DNA from: Bacillota bacterium | GTDB taxonomy: Bacteria; Bacillota_I; Bacilli_A; RF39; UBA660 | Assembly: GCA_023460995.1 (NCBI GenBank) | Contig: JAEWOE010000005.1 | Coordinates: 1-64,000 of the forward strand | DNA length: 64,000 nucleotides | Reading direction: 5' to 3' | Shown here: positions 9,012 to 17,322 of the stretch, one piece after another | How positions within the stretch are numbered: the stretch's first letter is position 1 | Layout: each line of letters begins with the position of its first letter | Position numbers and translations under genes: made by a program | The notes under the pieces: generated by a model | Database searches by the model: none | What the model was told of the DNA's origin: nothing | The model's input: the letters and a program-made list of their open reading frames with translations, nothing else

Positions 9012-9434
9012 TTAATACTTTGCAGTTATCGATTTAACATATTTTTTTGCACATGTTTCTTTTTTCAAAAGTTCACTAATTTGCTTCTTGTCCAAAGTTA
9101 TTTCATCTAAAATTTTTTTAGTCCTATCATTTAAGTCAAAAAGAGTAAGTAAAGCAATAGCATCACTACCGTTTTTCTCTATAAATTGATCACCCATATT
9201 TCGAATAATTGTTTTATATATTTCAAGATATTCATCATTTGTAAGTTCCTCCTTAGTAGCAAAAATTAAGTTTTGAGTGTTTGAAAACATCAAATTATAT
9301 CCGCTATTTTGAAAAACAATATATGATTTTTCCACTCCATTTTGATATCCATTGGGCTCAAAAATAAAACCATTTTCTTCACAAGCTAATCTAAAAGCTT
9401 CTTCTTTAGACATATAGGATTTTCTTTTTAACAT
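9012..9434 (-). CDS. Hypothetical protein next to dapF
   Basis: A 140-residue soluble protein of no recognised family. The ATG at 9434 has a GGAGGT site about 5 nt upstream. The first half looks like a small alpha/beta domain (SYIVFQNSGYNLMFSNTQN), the second half is helical and charged with a Lys-rich end. It lies 35 nt after dapF in the same direction, so the two are probably co-transcribed, but nothing in the sequence links it to lysine synthesis. Confidence 0.55.
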   Translation of the reverse strand: MLKRKSYMSKEEAFRLACEENGFIFEPNGYQNGVEKSYIVFQNSGYNLMFSNTQNLIFATKEELTNDEYLEIYKTIIRNMGDQFIEKNGSDAIALLTLFDLNDRTKKILDEITLDKKQISELLKKETCAKKYVKSITAKY

Positions 9435-9469
9435 AAAGTACCTCCATATGAAAATATTATATACCTGTT

Positions 9470-10339
9470 TTACTTTAAGTCAATATCTATAGATGTACTA
9501 TCTTTGATAATATATTTACCGTAATATACATTATTGGCAGGTCCTCTCATTATAACTTCATTTTCATACTTTATATACAAAGTACCACCTTTTAAGTTTA
9601 CTTCAATTTCATTACTATCTAAATAGCCATTTAAAATTCCCGCTACTACACTTGCACATGCACCTGTACCGCAAGATAATGTTTCACCACAGCCTCTTTC
9701 CCATACTCTAATCTTTATTTTATTCTTATTAATGATTTGAACAAATTCTACATTTGTTCTATCAGGAAAAATATCATTATTTTCTATTTTTTTGCCAATT
9801 TCATCTAAATCTAAATTATCTATTTCTTCAAAAAAGATAACAGTATGTGGATTCCCCATAGATAAACAAGTTATGTAATAAACATTTCCACTTATATTAA
9901 TTATTTCGTTTAATAACATCTTTTTTTCTGTAATTACGGGTATAAGATCTGGTTTAAAAACAGGCTTTTCCATATTAACTGTTATATCAATAATATTCCC
10001 ATTTTGTATATTTAAATTAATTTGCTTTAACCCAGATTTAGTTTCAATAATAACATCTTGCTTATTAATTATATTTTCATATACATATTTTGCTACGCAT
10101 CTAATTCCGTTTCCACACATATTACCTTCTGAACCATCTATATTATACATTACCATCTTTGCATCAGCTATTTCTGAGGGACATATTAATATTACACCAT
10201 CTGATCCAATGCCAAAATTCCTATTACACATTTTAATAACTATCTGTTTTAATTCACTTATTTTTCTAATATCATTTTTAAAACAGTCAATATATATATA
10301 ATCATTACCAGTTGCTTCCATCTTTATAAATTCTATCAT
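9470..10339 (-). CDS. dapF: Diaminopimelate epimerase
   Basis: A 289-residue cytosolic enzyme that converts LL- to meso-diaminopimelate for lysine and peptidoglycan. Both catalytic cysteine regions are present: GSEGNMCGNGIRC in the first half and GCGETLSCGTGAC in the second. The N-terminal MEATGNDYIYID and the NPHTVIF segment are also family hallmarks, and the length is normal. A GGTGAAAAA ribosome site precedes the ATG. dapA lies about 6 kb away on the same strand, so the pathway genes are dispersed rather than in one operon. Confidence 0.95.
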   Translation of the reverse strand: MIEFIKMEATGNDYIYIDCFKNDIRKISELKQIVIKMCNRNFGIGSDGVILICPSEIADAKMVMYNIDGSEGNMCGNGIRCVAKYVYENIINKQDVIIETKSGLKQINLNIQNGNIIDITVNMEKPVFKPDLIPVITEKKMLLNEIINISGNVYYITCLSMGNPHTVIFFEEIDNLDLDEIGKKIENNDIFPDRTNVEFVQIINKNKIKIRVWERGCGETLSCGTGACASVVAGILNGYLDSNEIEVNLKGGTLYIKYENEVIMRGPANNVYYGKYIIKDSTSIDIDLK

Positions 10340-10423
10340 TTTTTCACCAATTAATTATATTAGATTATTACTAATTTATGAAATATGTGATAGTACTTCT
10401 CTATGTTAAATAAAGTTATTAAT

Positions 10424-10451
10424 CAAAAAATATCAGGCGAACCTGATATTT
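10424..10451 (-). terminator. Terminator of the holin-like gene
   Basis: Ten-base stem aaatatcagg/cctgatattt with a 4-nt loop, followed on the minus strand by a T-run. It lies immediately after the stop codon at 10453. Confidence 0.85.
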
Positions 10452-10452
10452 A

Positions 10453-10779
10453 CTATCTTGTTAAATTAACTTTTAACTCATAGCATGCGCTTTCTATCAT
10501 CACTTTTAATTCTTCGCCTGATATACTAACACCTTGTTTGCTTAATAAATTTGTTGCCATAATTACAGCCTTATCAAATTTATCACTACCATGTAAATCG
10601 GTATATATTTGTTCTACATACTTAACTACATATGATATTATTCTATCTGCTTTCTTACATTTAAAATAAGAATTAATTTTAGTACCAATATAAGCCATTA
10701 TCCCGGTAAGTAAAGTTCCGCATATGGGCAAAATAGTTGGTAATAACTGTCTTAGAAAATCTAATAAAATTTCTTTGAT
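10453..10779 (-). CDS. LLH-type phage holin family protein, apparent non-ATG start
   Basis: Resembles small LLH-family holins: a hydrophobic N-terminal segment (LPICGTLLTGIMAYIGTKI) then a soluble helical domain with YVEQIY and an ISGEELKVMIE end. The family usually begins MKEILL followed by a hydrophobic stretch. Here IKEILLDFLRQLLPTIL is encoded just upstream of the first conventional start (a TTG at 10731). It is preceded by an AAGGTGA site at 6-nt spacing, and its first codon is ATC (10777-10779) directly after an in-frame TAA. Either ATC is used, or the ATG was lost and a shorter TTG form is made. No other phage genes are adjacent, so this is a solitary copy, as is common in Firmicutes. 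Confidence 0.7.
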   Translation of the reverse strand: MKEILLDFLRQLLPTILPICGTLLTGIMAYIGTKINSYFKCKKADRIISYVVKYVEQIYTDLHGSDKFDKAVIMATNLLSKQGVSISGEELKVMIESACYELKVNLTR

Positions 10780-10927
10780 TTAAAATCACCTTCTTACTAC
10801 TCTTTACATATTAATATTCCAGTAGTAGTAAAATTGAAAATAACAATCAACCAAGTCTAGTATCATTTTGTTGTTTATGGGATAAACACCTATTTTATAC
10901 TTGTATGTCTACAAAACCTATTTAATT

Positions 10928-10936
10928 CATATACTA
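10928..10936 (+). promoter_or_regulatory. CATATACTA promoter-like box upstream of LysM-CAP gene
   Basis: CATAnnnTA pattern 39 nt before the ATG. TATAAT (10935-10940) overlaps it, so a sigma-A -10 is an alternative. An AC dinucleotide lies 15 nt upstream, one or two nt short of the usual sigma-K spacing. Confidence 0.35.
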
Positions 10937-10975
10937 TAATGTAATTTTAGGTAAATTAATAGAAAGGGGTATATT

Positions 10976-11698
10976 ATGACAACTTATACAGTTTTAGCAG
11001 GTGATACTATGTGGAAGGTTGCTTCAAAAAATGGAGTTGGATTAAGTGAGCTATTAGCTGCTAATCCACAAATTACTAATTCTTCTCTTATTTTTCCAGG
11101 TCAAAAAATTAATATTCCTAGTACTTCTACAAGTACATCGGTTTATACAGTTTTAGCAGGTGATACTATGTGGAAAATTGCTTCAAAAAATGGAGTTGGA
11201 TTAAGTGAACTATTAGCTGCTAACCCACAAATAACTAATTCTTCTCTTATTTTTGTAGGTCAAAAAATTAATATTCCAAAAGCAGGAACTGGAACAGAAA
11301 CTCCTAGTGATTCTAATTCTTTAGGCAAAGAAGTAGTTCGTTTAGTGAATGTTGAAAGAACAAAAGCAGGGTTACCAGCACTTACTGAAAGCAGTGAACT
11401 TAACAATGTTGCTGATATTAAATCAAAAGATTTCGTTAATAATAACTATTTTTCACATACATCGCCTACTTATGGAACTCCATTTGATATGATTAGATCT
11501 TTTGGAATTTCATTTACCTCAGCTGGTGAAAACATTGCTAGTGGACAAAAAACAGCTGCTGATGTTATGAACTCTTGGATGAATTCTTCAGGTCACAGGG
11601 CAAATATACTAAATACATCATATAATAAAATAGGTGTTGGTGTTGCAAAGGATAGCAATGGCAATACATATTGGACACAAATGTTTATAAAAGGATAA
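10976..11698 (+). CDS. Two LysM domains plus CAP/SCP domain protein (SafA/YkwD-like)
   Basis: A 240-residue protein: LysM 1 (about 3-50), LysM 2 (about 56-102), a short Thr/Ser linker and a CAP domain (about 115-240) with VNVERTKAGL, YFSHTSP, GENIASG and SSGHRANILN, the last containing the conserved His. LysM binds N-acetylglucosamine chains of peptidoglycan. There is no signal peptide: LysM begins at residue 3. Spore coat proteins such as SafA are likewise made in the mother cell without secretion, so a coat or cortex-interface location is a reasonable inference. A GAAAGGGG ribosome site is present and a strong terminator follows. Confidence 0.85.
   Translation: MTTYTVLAGDTMWKVASKNGVGLSELLAANPQITNSSLIFPGQKINIPSTSTSTSVYTVLAGDTMWKIASKNGVGLSELLAANPQITNSSLIFVGQKINIPKAGTGTETPSDSNSLGKEVVRLVNVERTKAGLPALTESSELNNVADIKSKDFVNNNYFSHTSPTYGTPFDMIRSFGISFTSAGENIASGQKTAADVMNSWMNSSGHRANILNTSYNKIGVGVAKDSNGNTYWTQMFIKG
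10984..11277 (+). repeat. Direct DNA repeat encoding the two LysM domains
   Basis: Two copies of about 135 bp (10984-11118 and 11143-11277, offset 159 bp) nearly identical at the nucleotide level, including silent positions. This indicates recent duplication of the LysM unit inside the gene. Confidence 0.85.
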
Positions 11699-11720
11699 AA
11701 TAATAAATTAATCTTTATAC

Positions 11721-11751
11721 AAAAAAGATATTGACTTTCAATATCTTTTTT
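11721..11751. terminator. Bidirectional terminator
   Basis: Fourteen-base stem aaaaaagatattga/tcaatatctttttt with a 3-nt loop. It overlaps the TGA stop of the minus-strand gene. Confidence 0.9.
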
Positions 11752-12487
11752 GTAATTCTGCATATTTTTTAGCGACAACATTTAATCTTCTATATTGCTT
11801 TTCAATTGGAACTAATTCATTACCATATTTTATATCTACAATGGGAATATTTATATTACAAGAGTCAATTAATTCTACCAATCTATAAATTGGATAGACC
11901 TTATTTTTTAATATATATTCAACTGAATGAGTACTTAAATCATCTCTTATATAATATGTTTCATTATAATACTTATTAAAGTTCTTTCCCTTATTAAAAT
12001 TGGTTATTTCTAATATCACTTTCCTTAAATTATATAAATCTTTTGAAGAATATTTACTATTATTAATATTAATAGCTATGGCTTTTATAAAATCAATTGG
12101 AATATCACCTAATACTTGAAGTTCATAATTCATTTTTAAACTATTCATTTTTATGTCATAGCATTCTAACAAAGAAGTATCCAACACTAAAGAAATGGTT
12201 CCATTAATAAATTCATCAAAAGCATTGTCATGATGATCTCTCTCTAAGTTATAATTATCTACTACAACTCTATTATTAGGATGACATGCCAAAGATACTG
12301 AATCTTCACCATTCCAATTAGCTGTATGATTTCTCAAAAAATGACTATAGTAATAATTAGTTAAATATTTTTTGAGTGAATTTCTAGTATAGATATATCC
12401 ACTTTTTAGAATCTTTTCCAAAGTTTCCTGTGCACAAATATCATAATTCAAGCCATGATATAAATAATTGTTCATTTCAAGTTTCAT
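11738..12487 (-). CDS. Hypothetical protein, possible ADP-ribosyltransferase-like N-terminus
   Basis: A 249-residue soluble protein without signal peptide. The start MNNYLYHGLNYDICAQETLEKIL followed by a GYIYTR segment recalls the YHG/T plus helix plus RT opening of ADP-ribosyltransferase-like folds, but the remaining catalytic residues cannot be assigned, so this is only a hint. The middle has an acidic His-rich stretch (ERDHHDNAFDEF). It ends at TGA, one of three TGA stops found. It stands alone between LysM-CAP and the CotZ-like gene. An AGAAGGA site precedes the ATG. Confidence 0.5.
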   Translation of the reverse strand: MKLEMNNYLYHGLNYDICAQETLEKILKSGYIYTRNSLKKYLTNYYYSHFLRNHTANWNGEDSVSLACHPNNRVVVDNYNLERDHHDNAFDEFINGTISLVLDTSLLECYDIKMNSLKMNYELQVLGDIPIDFIKAIAININNSKYSSKDLYNLRKVILEITNFNKGKNFNKYYNETYYIRDDLSTHSVEYILKNKVYPIYRLVELIDSCNINIPIVDIKYGNELVPIEKQYRRLNVVAKKYAELQKRY

Positions 12488-12765
12488 AAATACATTCCTT
12501 CTTGTTTAATTTTCTAATTATTCTATAGTATGTATTAGGTTAAGTCAAGTTATTAATATATTATTCACCAAATAATGTTATTGTCCATTTATAATTATAA
12601 ATATGTTTGATTTTTTATATAGTTATAATTATTAGAAAATAGAATTATTATATGCTTTTGTCTCATAAATGTTACACTTTTTAATGTATTTTTCTAATTT
12701 TTAGGTTTAAATAATGTTTCAAAAGCGTAATTAGGAATAACTTAAAGTAAAAGGAGGAAATAAAT

Positions 12766-13212
12766 ATGTTTTATGGAAATTATAATTGCAATAACAATAA
12801 CAATTGTTGTGATATTAATGAAACTCTAAGAAAAATAGATAGATTACAAAAAGAAGCTGTTGGCAGTGAAATACAACAAGGCTGTTGTAGAGATGTACTT
12901 GGTGAAGAAAATATATGTGATACATTTAATACAAGACCTATAACTTTCTATACAGCTGAAAATCGACTATGTGATTACCCTATTAACAGATATGCCAGCG
13001 GTTGTGGATGCGACGGAGAAGAAACATCATGCGTACTACGTGTGGAATGCGTAAATAACAATTCTTGCCAATGTCGTGTTCTTGTAGAAGGAAAAAGCAA
13101 ATGTGGTCGTCCAAGCTATTATGCTACTGATTCATTTGTAACAATTAGATTATCAGATATTGGATCATGTAGATGTTTACCTGACACCTTTGTTGATCTA
13201 TGTATTAGATAA
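12766..13212 (+). CDS. CotY/CotZ-family cysteine-rich spore coat protein
   Basis: A 148-residue protein with many cysteines, including NNCCDINETL, GCCRDVLGE, GCGCDGEE and CQCRVLV, and a C-terminal RLSDIGSCRCLPDTFVDLCI segment. Asn-rich N-terminus, CRVLV core and FVTIRL strand fit the CotY/CotZ/ExsY family, which self-assembles by disulfide bonding into the outer crust or exosporium base layer. There is no signal peptide, as expected for a protein made in the mother cell. AAGGAGG precedes the ATG. The BclA-like gene about 12 kb away would be the filament that sits on such a base layer (inference). The 278-bp upstream gap (12488-12765) shows no clear consensus promoter. Confidence 0.8.
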   Translation: MFYGNYNCNNNNNCCDINETLRKIDRLQKEAVGSEIQQGCCRDVLGEENICDTFNTRPITFYTAENRLCDYPINRYASGCGCDGEETSCVLRVECVNNNSCQCRVLVEGKSKCGRPSYYATDSFVTIRLSDIGSCRCLPDTFVDLCIR

Positions 13213-13316
13213 ACACAAAAAGACAAATATCCACCTAAAAATTTCAAAATAATAATATTATAATCTCGCAATACATAAATACATTTGTTAAACTCACAAA
13301 TTCCTATAACCATTAA

Positions 13317-13344
13317 AAAGGAAACAAAATATATTGTTTCCTTT
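13317..13344. terminator. Bidirectional terminator
   Basis: Eleven-base inverted repeat aaaggaaacaa/ttgtttccttt with a 6-nt loop, between the CotZ-like gene and the convergent gene ending at 13356. Confidence 0.85.
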
Positions 13345-13355
13345 ATTTTAATCTA

Positions 13356-13970
13356 TTACTCTAAATTACTATAATATTCTGTTTTTAACCAACTACTTAG
13401 ACTAGCAATTTTACTTGTAGTAACAAGTTCATCATATAGCAACTGTTCAAAATCCTTATAAGCATAATTATCTTTATTATAATCAATTATAATATTTATC
13501 TGAGCCTTTATTCTATCTGAAAATATTTGGTCATCACTTAAATCCATAGAATTATATTTATCAAATTTATTTAAATAATCATTATTATTAGTTAACTTTC
13601 TTAATTCTTTTTTAGAGATATTTATCTTATCTTCATAACTTAATAAGTTTATATTATTATTAGTTTCATTATTTAAATCAGAATAAAACAAATAATAAGA
13701 TCTAATATCTGATACTAATAAACCATATGTATGTTTTAATTGCTCATCTTTAGTGTTTATTTCTTTTAGCTCTGCCCAGTCAAATTCATCATTGCTAATT
13801 GTTATTTCATCCATATTGGCCTCTATTTTTTTAAAATTATTGTCAAGAGCCTCATATAAGTAACTATAAATTTCTCCCAACTTCTTAGGGGCAAGTGTTT
13901 TAGATATAGATATGCTTAAAAAGATAATAAATACAACATAAATTATTATAAATAAATGTACTTTCTTCAT
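13356..13970 (-). CDS. Hypothetical membrane-anchored protein
   Basis: About 204 residues: an N-terminal membrane helix (VHLFIIIYVVFIIFLSISI) followed by a mostly helical acidic extracellular part containing DEFDWAELKEI and LKHTYGLLVSDIRSYYLFYSD. No lipobox Cys is present. I chose ATG 13970 (MKKVHLF) because the AGGTGA site lies 5 nt upstream; a GTG at 13979 overlaps that site. The family is not recognised. Confidence 0.55.
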   Translation of the reverse strand: MKKVHLFIIIYVVFIIFLSISISKTLAPKKLGEIYSYLYEALDNNFKKIEANMDEITISNDEFDWAELKEINTKDEQLKHTYGLLVSDIRSYYLFYSDLNNETNNNINLLSYEDKINISKKELRKLTNNNDYLNKFDKYNSMDLSDDQIFSDRIKAQINIIIDYNKDNYAYKDFEQLLYDELVTTSKIASLSSWLKTEYYSNLE

Positions 13971-14079
13971 ATGCTTCACCTAGTTCAATTATAGCACAAT
14001 AATAAGTTAACAGTTATCTAATAACCAAAATATATAAAGTTTACAAATTGTTAGACAATAAATAAATAGAAATCATAAT

Positions 14080-14116
14080 AAAAAATGAAGAGAATCACAA
14101 TTAATTCACTCCATTT
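14080..14116 (-). terminator. Terminator of the two-TM protein gene
   Basis: On the minus strand a 12-position stem (AATGGAGTGAAT with ATTCTCTTCATT, one mismatch and one G-T pair) with an 8-nt loop, followed by TTTTTT. Confidence 0.7.
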
Positions 14117-14168
14117 TCAATATTGTATTATGCATAATCAAATAAAAATACTTTGTCATATACTTTAT

Positions 14169-14765
14169 CTAAGATTTTCTTTTTAGTACAAGAACTTTTT
14201 CAACATTTAACTCAAGTTCAGGTATTTCACTTTCTTCTAAAAGCATAAGAGAATTATCTTGTTTAATATTTCCATTAGTATTTAATGTATTTCTCTTTTC
14301 TCTTAATATTTGTAAAGCATCTAAGTTATCTAAAAAATAAATATTTCTACTGATTTCTTTTGTTTTAACTTTGGAATCATTGTCCTTTATAGTTGAAGTG
14401 ATTTTTTTTTCTTGAACTTTAGAATTTTGAAGTTGGTTAAGATTAGTACATACATTCTCTCTTTGTAAACTATATACTAAACTAATTAGCTGTTCTTGAG
14501 CTTTTTGTTTATCATTTTCGAACTTCTTTTTTTCTTTTTTAATATTTGTATTAATTGCAATAGTGTTTATACTAGCTACAACTATTATCTGCAAAGGTAA
14601 CAATGTCATTGAAAAATCAAATAAAATAAAACATATCCCAAAATATAATATAAATGAAGTTATACAAATAATAATTTCAGATATTATCATCTTAGTTAAA
14701 TTAAACTTTTTGTTTGCCATTTCAATATCTTTTTTTAAATTTCCTACAAACTTTACGTTTTTCAT
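14169..14765 (-). CDS. Hypothetical two-TM membrane protein with cytosolic tail
   Basis: A 198-residue protein with two hydrophobic helices (about 26-48 and 52-72; MIISEIIICITSFILYFGIC and LLPLQIIVVASINTIAI), then a Lys/Glu-rich helix and a long polar tail of low complexity ending in ELELNVEKVLVLKRKS. AAGGAGA precedes the ATG. It stands alone upstream of a clear terminator. No family is recognised. Confidence 0.5.
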   Translation of the reverse strand: MKNVKFVGNLKKDIEMANKKFNLTKMIISEIIICITSFILYFGICFILFDFSMTLLPLQIIVVASINTIAINTNIKKEKKKFENDKQKAQEQLISLVYSLQRENVCTNLNQLQNSKVQEKKITSTIKDNDSKVKTKEISRNIYFLDNLDALQILREKRNTLNTNGNIKQDNSLMLLEESEIPELELNVEKVLVLKRKS

Positions 14766-14922
14766 ATAAAAATTTCTCCTTATTAAATTGTCTCATACAA
14801 TACTCTAATTAAATTTAAAAGTCAATAATTTTGTATTAATAATAGGAAAAAAATATATTTTTTTCCATTAAATCAAATAATCTAATAAAGATAGTTGTTA
14901 TATATATCACAAGATAAAAATT

Positions 14923-15918
14923 TTATACTATATACATAATTGTAGCACTATTGAATCGTTTTTTAATTTCTTCTTTAAAGAATCTCTCTGCATCATCTCT
15001 ATACTCTTTTTTGTAACAATATTTTCCTCTACCTCTTCCAGTCATTATTTCTTTGTTATATAATTTTAATGCCTTTGGAAATGCTTGTTCATTAATAGCA
15101 TTATGAACATAACTATAGGTCATAAATATAATTTCAATTTGTAAATTATCTTTTACTTCATTAGATAAACTGTTTTCTAATTGTTCCAATAACCCTAAGT
15201 ATAAGTTGTGCCAATTATCTATGAACACTACTGGAGCAATCAATATTCCAACTTTATATCCTGCATTTGATAACTTATTAATAGCGTCTATTCTACTTTT
15301 CAAATTGGATGTCCCTAATTCAACTTTTGTTATTATCTCTTGCGGATTAAGACTCACTCTAACAATAGTCTTACCATTATGCTTTAAATTTAAAATACTA
15401 TCTACCATGCTGAATTTAGTTGGAAAAGTAATAAAACCTCTCCCATCTTTACCAAATCTTTCGATTGTTTTATCTAAATTTCCAGTAATTTGATTTTCAA
15501 GAATCAAATCACTATTACTTCCTATTTCGAAAATACATGCTTTTTCAGTTTCTTGTGATTTTTTTATAAGTTTCACTAGCATTTCTTCAACATTAACAAA
15601 TAATCTTAAATAAGAACATTTGTTATAATTACAAACTAAATAGCAATACAAACACATGGCACTACATCCAGAAGAAGTATATGGAACTAAAAAGTCAGAA
15701 ATTTTTTTATTAGGAACATATTTATGTGTTTTTCTTATTCCAATAATTATATACTTTTTCATTTCTACAAAATCAGCATTTGGTCTTTCCTGTAGTTCCT
15801 TAATTCTATTATGACTTTCTATTTCTATTTTAATTACATCATTATATTTTTCTAATAACCTTTTACCTAATTCATATTTTACTACATCTGCTTCATAATA
15901 TATTCGTTTTGGTTTCAT
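14923..15918 (-). CDS. splB: Spore photoproduct lyase-like radical SAM protein
   Basis: A 331-residue protein with the SPL-type radical SAM cluster motif CSAMCLYC (C85, C89, C92; CxxxCxxC) followed by Tyr. Other SPL hallmarks are FEIGSNSDLI, TFPTKFS, HNGKTIVRVSLNP and a GRGRGKYCYKKEYRDDAE end. SPL repairs the UV lesion 5-thyminyl-5,6-dihydrothymine in germinating spores. In B. subtilis SplB the stretch aligned with GSNSD carries the catalytic Cys141, as I recall it; here a Ser stands there and the nearest Cys is C128. Activity is therefore uncertain, or a different hydrogen-donor route is used. An AGGGAGG site precedes the ATG. Monocistronic. Confidence 0.85.
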   Translation of the reverse strand: MKPKRIYYEADVVKYELGKRLLEKYNDVIKIEIESHNRIKELQERPNADFVEMKKYIIIGIRKTHKYVPNKKISDFLVPYTSSGCSAMCLYCYLVCNYNKCSYLRLFVNVEEMLVKLIKKSQETEKACIFEIGSNSDLILENQITGNLDKTIERFGKDGRGFITFPTKFSMVDSILNLKHNGKTIVRVSLNPQEIITKVELGTSNLKSRIDAINKLSNAGYKVGILIAPVVFIDNWHNLYLGLLEQLENSLSNEVKDNLQIEIIFMTYSYVHNAINEQAFPKALKLYNKEIMTGRGRGKYCYKKEYRDDAERFFKEEIKKRFNSATIMYIV

Positions 15919-15982
15919 ATAAACCTCCCTATAAAATAGTTTGTACCCATATTTTATTTTTAATAGTGTTTTTCAAATAAAA

Positions 15983-16011
15983 AGAAAGGCATGATTAAAT
16001 CAAACCTTTCT
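15983..16011 (-). terminator. Terminator of dapA
   Basis: Stem AGAAAGG/CCTTTCT enclosing a second stem TGATT/AATCA, followed on the minus strand by a T-rich tract. Confidence 0.75.
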
Positions 16012-16048
16012 ATGGTCCAGTGAAAAATGAATATAGTAGTGCTTTTTA

Positions 16049-16948
16049 TTAAAACTTTAATTTTTTGATTTTCTGTATTTCAGGATATTTATCCAATGTA
16101 TCTTTTAATACCTGCTGGTTTTCAACACTTCTATAAGCCAATGGCAATCTAATTAGACCCACATCCATACCTAAAATATTCATGGCCTCTTTAATTGCTA
16201 TTGGATTAGGATTATCTTTTGGAAATAGTTCACGAATTAGCAAAATGTAATATTCTTGCATTTCTAATGATTTATCACATGTTAAAATATGTGTTTCTTC
16301 TGGTATTATATTAGCCATTACTGATATTACACCTTTGCCACCTAAACACATTATAGCTGTAATTTGATCATCATTTCCTGAATATACATCAAAATCAGTG
16401 CTTTCTATTATTTCTTTAATTAATTTTAAATTACCACTTGCTTCTTTTGTACCTACTATATTTGGAACTTCATCCAGTTTCTGATAAGTTTCTAATTCAA
16501 TAGTCATACCTGTTCTACTAGGAACATTGTATAACAAAATTGGGGTATCATAAACTTTATCTGCAATTGTTGTATAATGTGCAATTAGTCCGTTTTGTGA
16601 AGTTTTATTATAGTATGGCGTTACTAAAAGTAACCCATCTACACCTAATTCTACTACCTTTTTGGATAACCATATACAATGACTAGTGTCATTACTTCCA
16701 GTTCCTACTATTAATGGTATTCTGCCATTTATACATTTTGTAGCGACATCAACCACTTTTAAATGTTCTTTATCTGTCAAAGTAGATGCTTCACCTGTTG
16801 TTCCTGCAATAATAATTGCATCTGTCTTATTATTTATTTGAAACTCTATTAATTGTTTTAATTTCTTGTAATCAATAGAATTATTAAGATCGAATGGCGT
16901 TACCATAGCTACACCAGATCCCGTAAATATTGTTTCAATTTTTTCCAC
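16049..16948 (-). CDS. dapA: 4-hydroxy-tetrahydrodipicolinate synthase
   Basis: A 299-residue TIM-barrel enzyme condensing pyruvate with aspartate semialdehyde, the first committed step to diaminopimelate, lysine and (in spore formers) dipicolinate. Motifs: GVAMVTPF, GTTGEASTL, LLVTPYYNK, LLYNVPSRTG (catalytic Tyr) and the Schiff-base Lys in IVGTKEASG. It starts at GTG with a GAGGAGG site 5 nt upstream. It is monocistronic with its own terminator, and no lysine riboswitch is visible upstream. Confidence 0.95.
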   Translation of the reverse strand: MEKIETIFTGSGVAMVTPFDLNNSIDYKKLKQLIEFQINNKTDAIIIAGTTGEASTLTDKEHLKVVDVATKCINGRIPLIVGTGSNDTSHCIWLSKKVVELGVDGLLLVTPYYNKTSQNGLIAHYTTIADKVYDTPILLYNVPSRTGMTIELETYQKLDEVPNIVGTKEASGNLKLIKEIIESTDFDVYSGNDDQITAIMCLGGKGVISVMANIIPEETHILTCDKSLEMQEYYILLIRELFPKDNPNPIAIKEAMNILGMDVGLIRLPLAYRSVENQQVLKDTLDKYPEIQKIKKLKF

Positions 16949-17322
16949 ATTAACCTCCTCTTAATAATAAGTAATCAATTCTGTTTATGAAAAAATTTGA
17001 TTTTATCTGTTCTATATAAAATATGCTAAAATCGTTAATATGTCTACTATTGCTAGAAAGAAATACTTCGCAATCTAAATTTATCTGTGTTCATTCATAG
17101 TCATCAATTTACAATTTTTATTTCCTTAACTTTATCACAAAAAAAATCAACTTTATTGTTGATTCTTATCACTAACCCAAAAAAAAGGAGTTAATCTCTC
17201 ACAAGGTCCTTGTGTATCATAACTCCCTTTAGTGGAAAAAGGGTATTTTTCCTGTTTCAAGCGTAATTAAAGCAACACTTGCTTTCCTAAATTCCAGTTT
17301 TCTTTATTCAGCTAATTCAATT
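16949..17322. other. Gene-free 374-bp region between dapA and a prepilin-leader gene
   Basis: No open frame of interest. Holds the dapA promoter region at its left and two hairpins at its right (17187-17226 and 17234-17252), just downstream of the variable 3' end of the minus-strand prepilin gene. Confidence 0.6.
17187..17226 (-). terminator. Two-tier hairpin downstream of the variable prepilin gene
   Basis: Outer stem GGAGTTA/TAACTCC, inner stem ACAAG/CTTGT with a 3-nt loop and an internal loop between. On the minus strand a run of T follows, so it is a terminator for the gene ending at 17323. A second small hairpin (ggaaaaa/tttttcc, 17234-17252) lies beside it. Hairpins after a variable region also help target recognition in studied retroelement systems; which role applies here is open. 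Confidence 0.65.

Noticed and set aside
9012..9434. DGR accessory protein (Avd)
   Set aside because: Similar length but not a four-helix basic protein, it is not beside a variable gene, and no reverse transcriptase is present.
10453..10779. Prophage
   Set aside because: The holin-like gene is alone; no capsid, tail, terminase or phage regulator genes are found around it.
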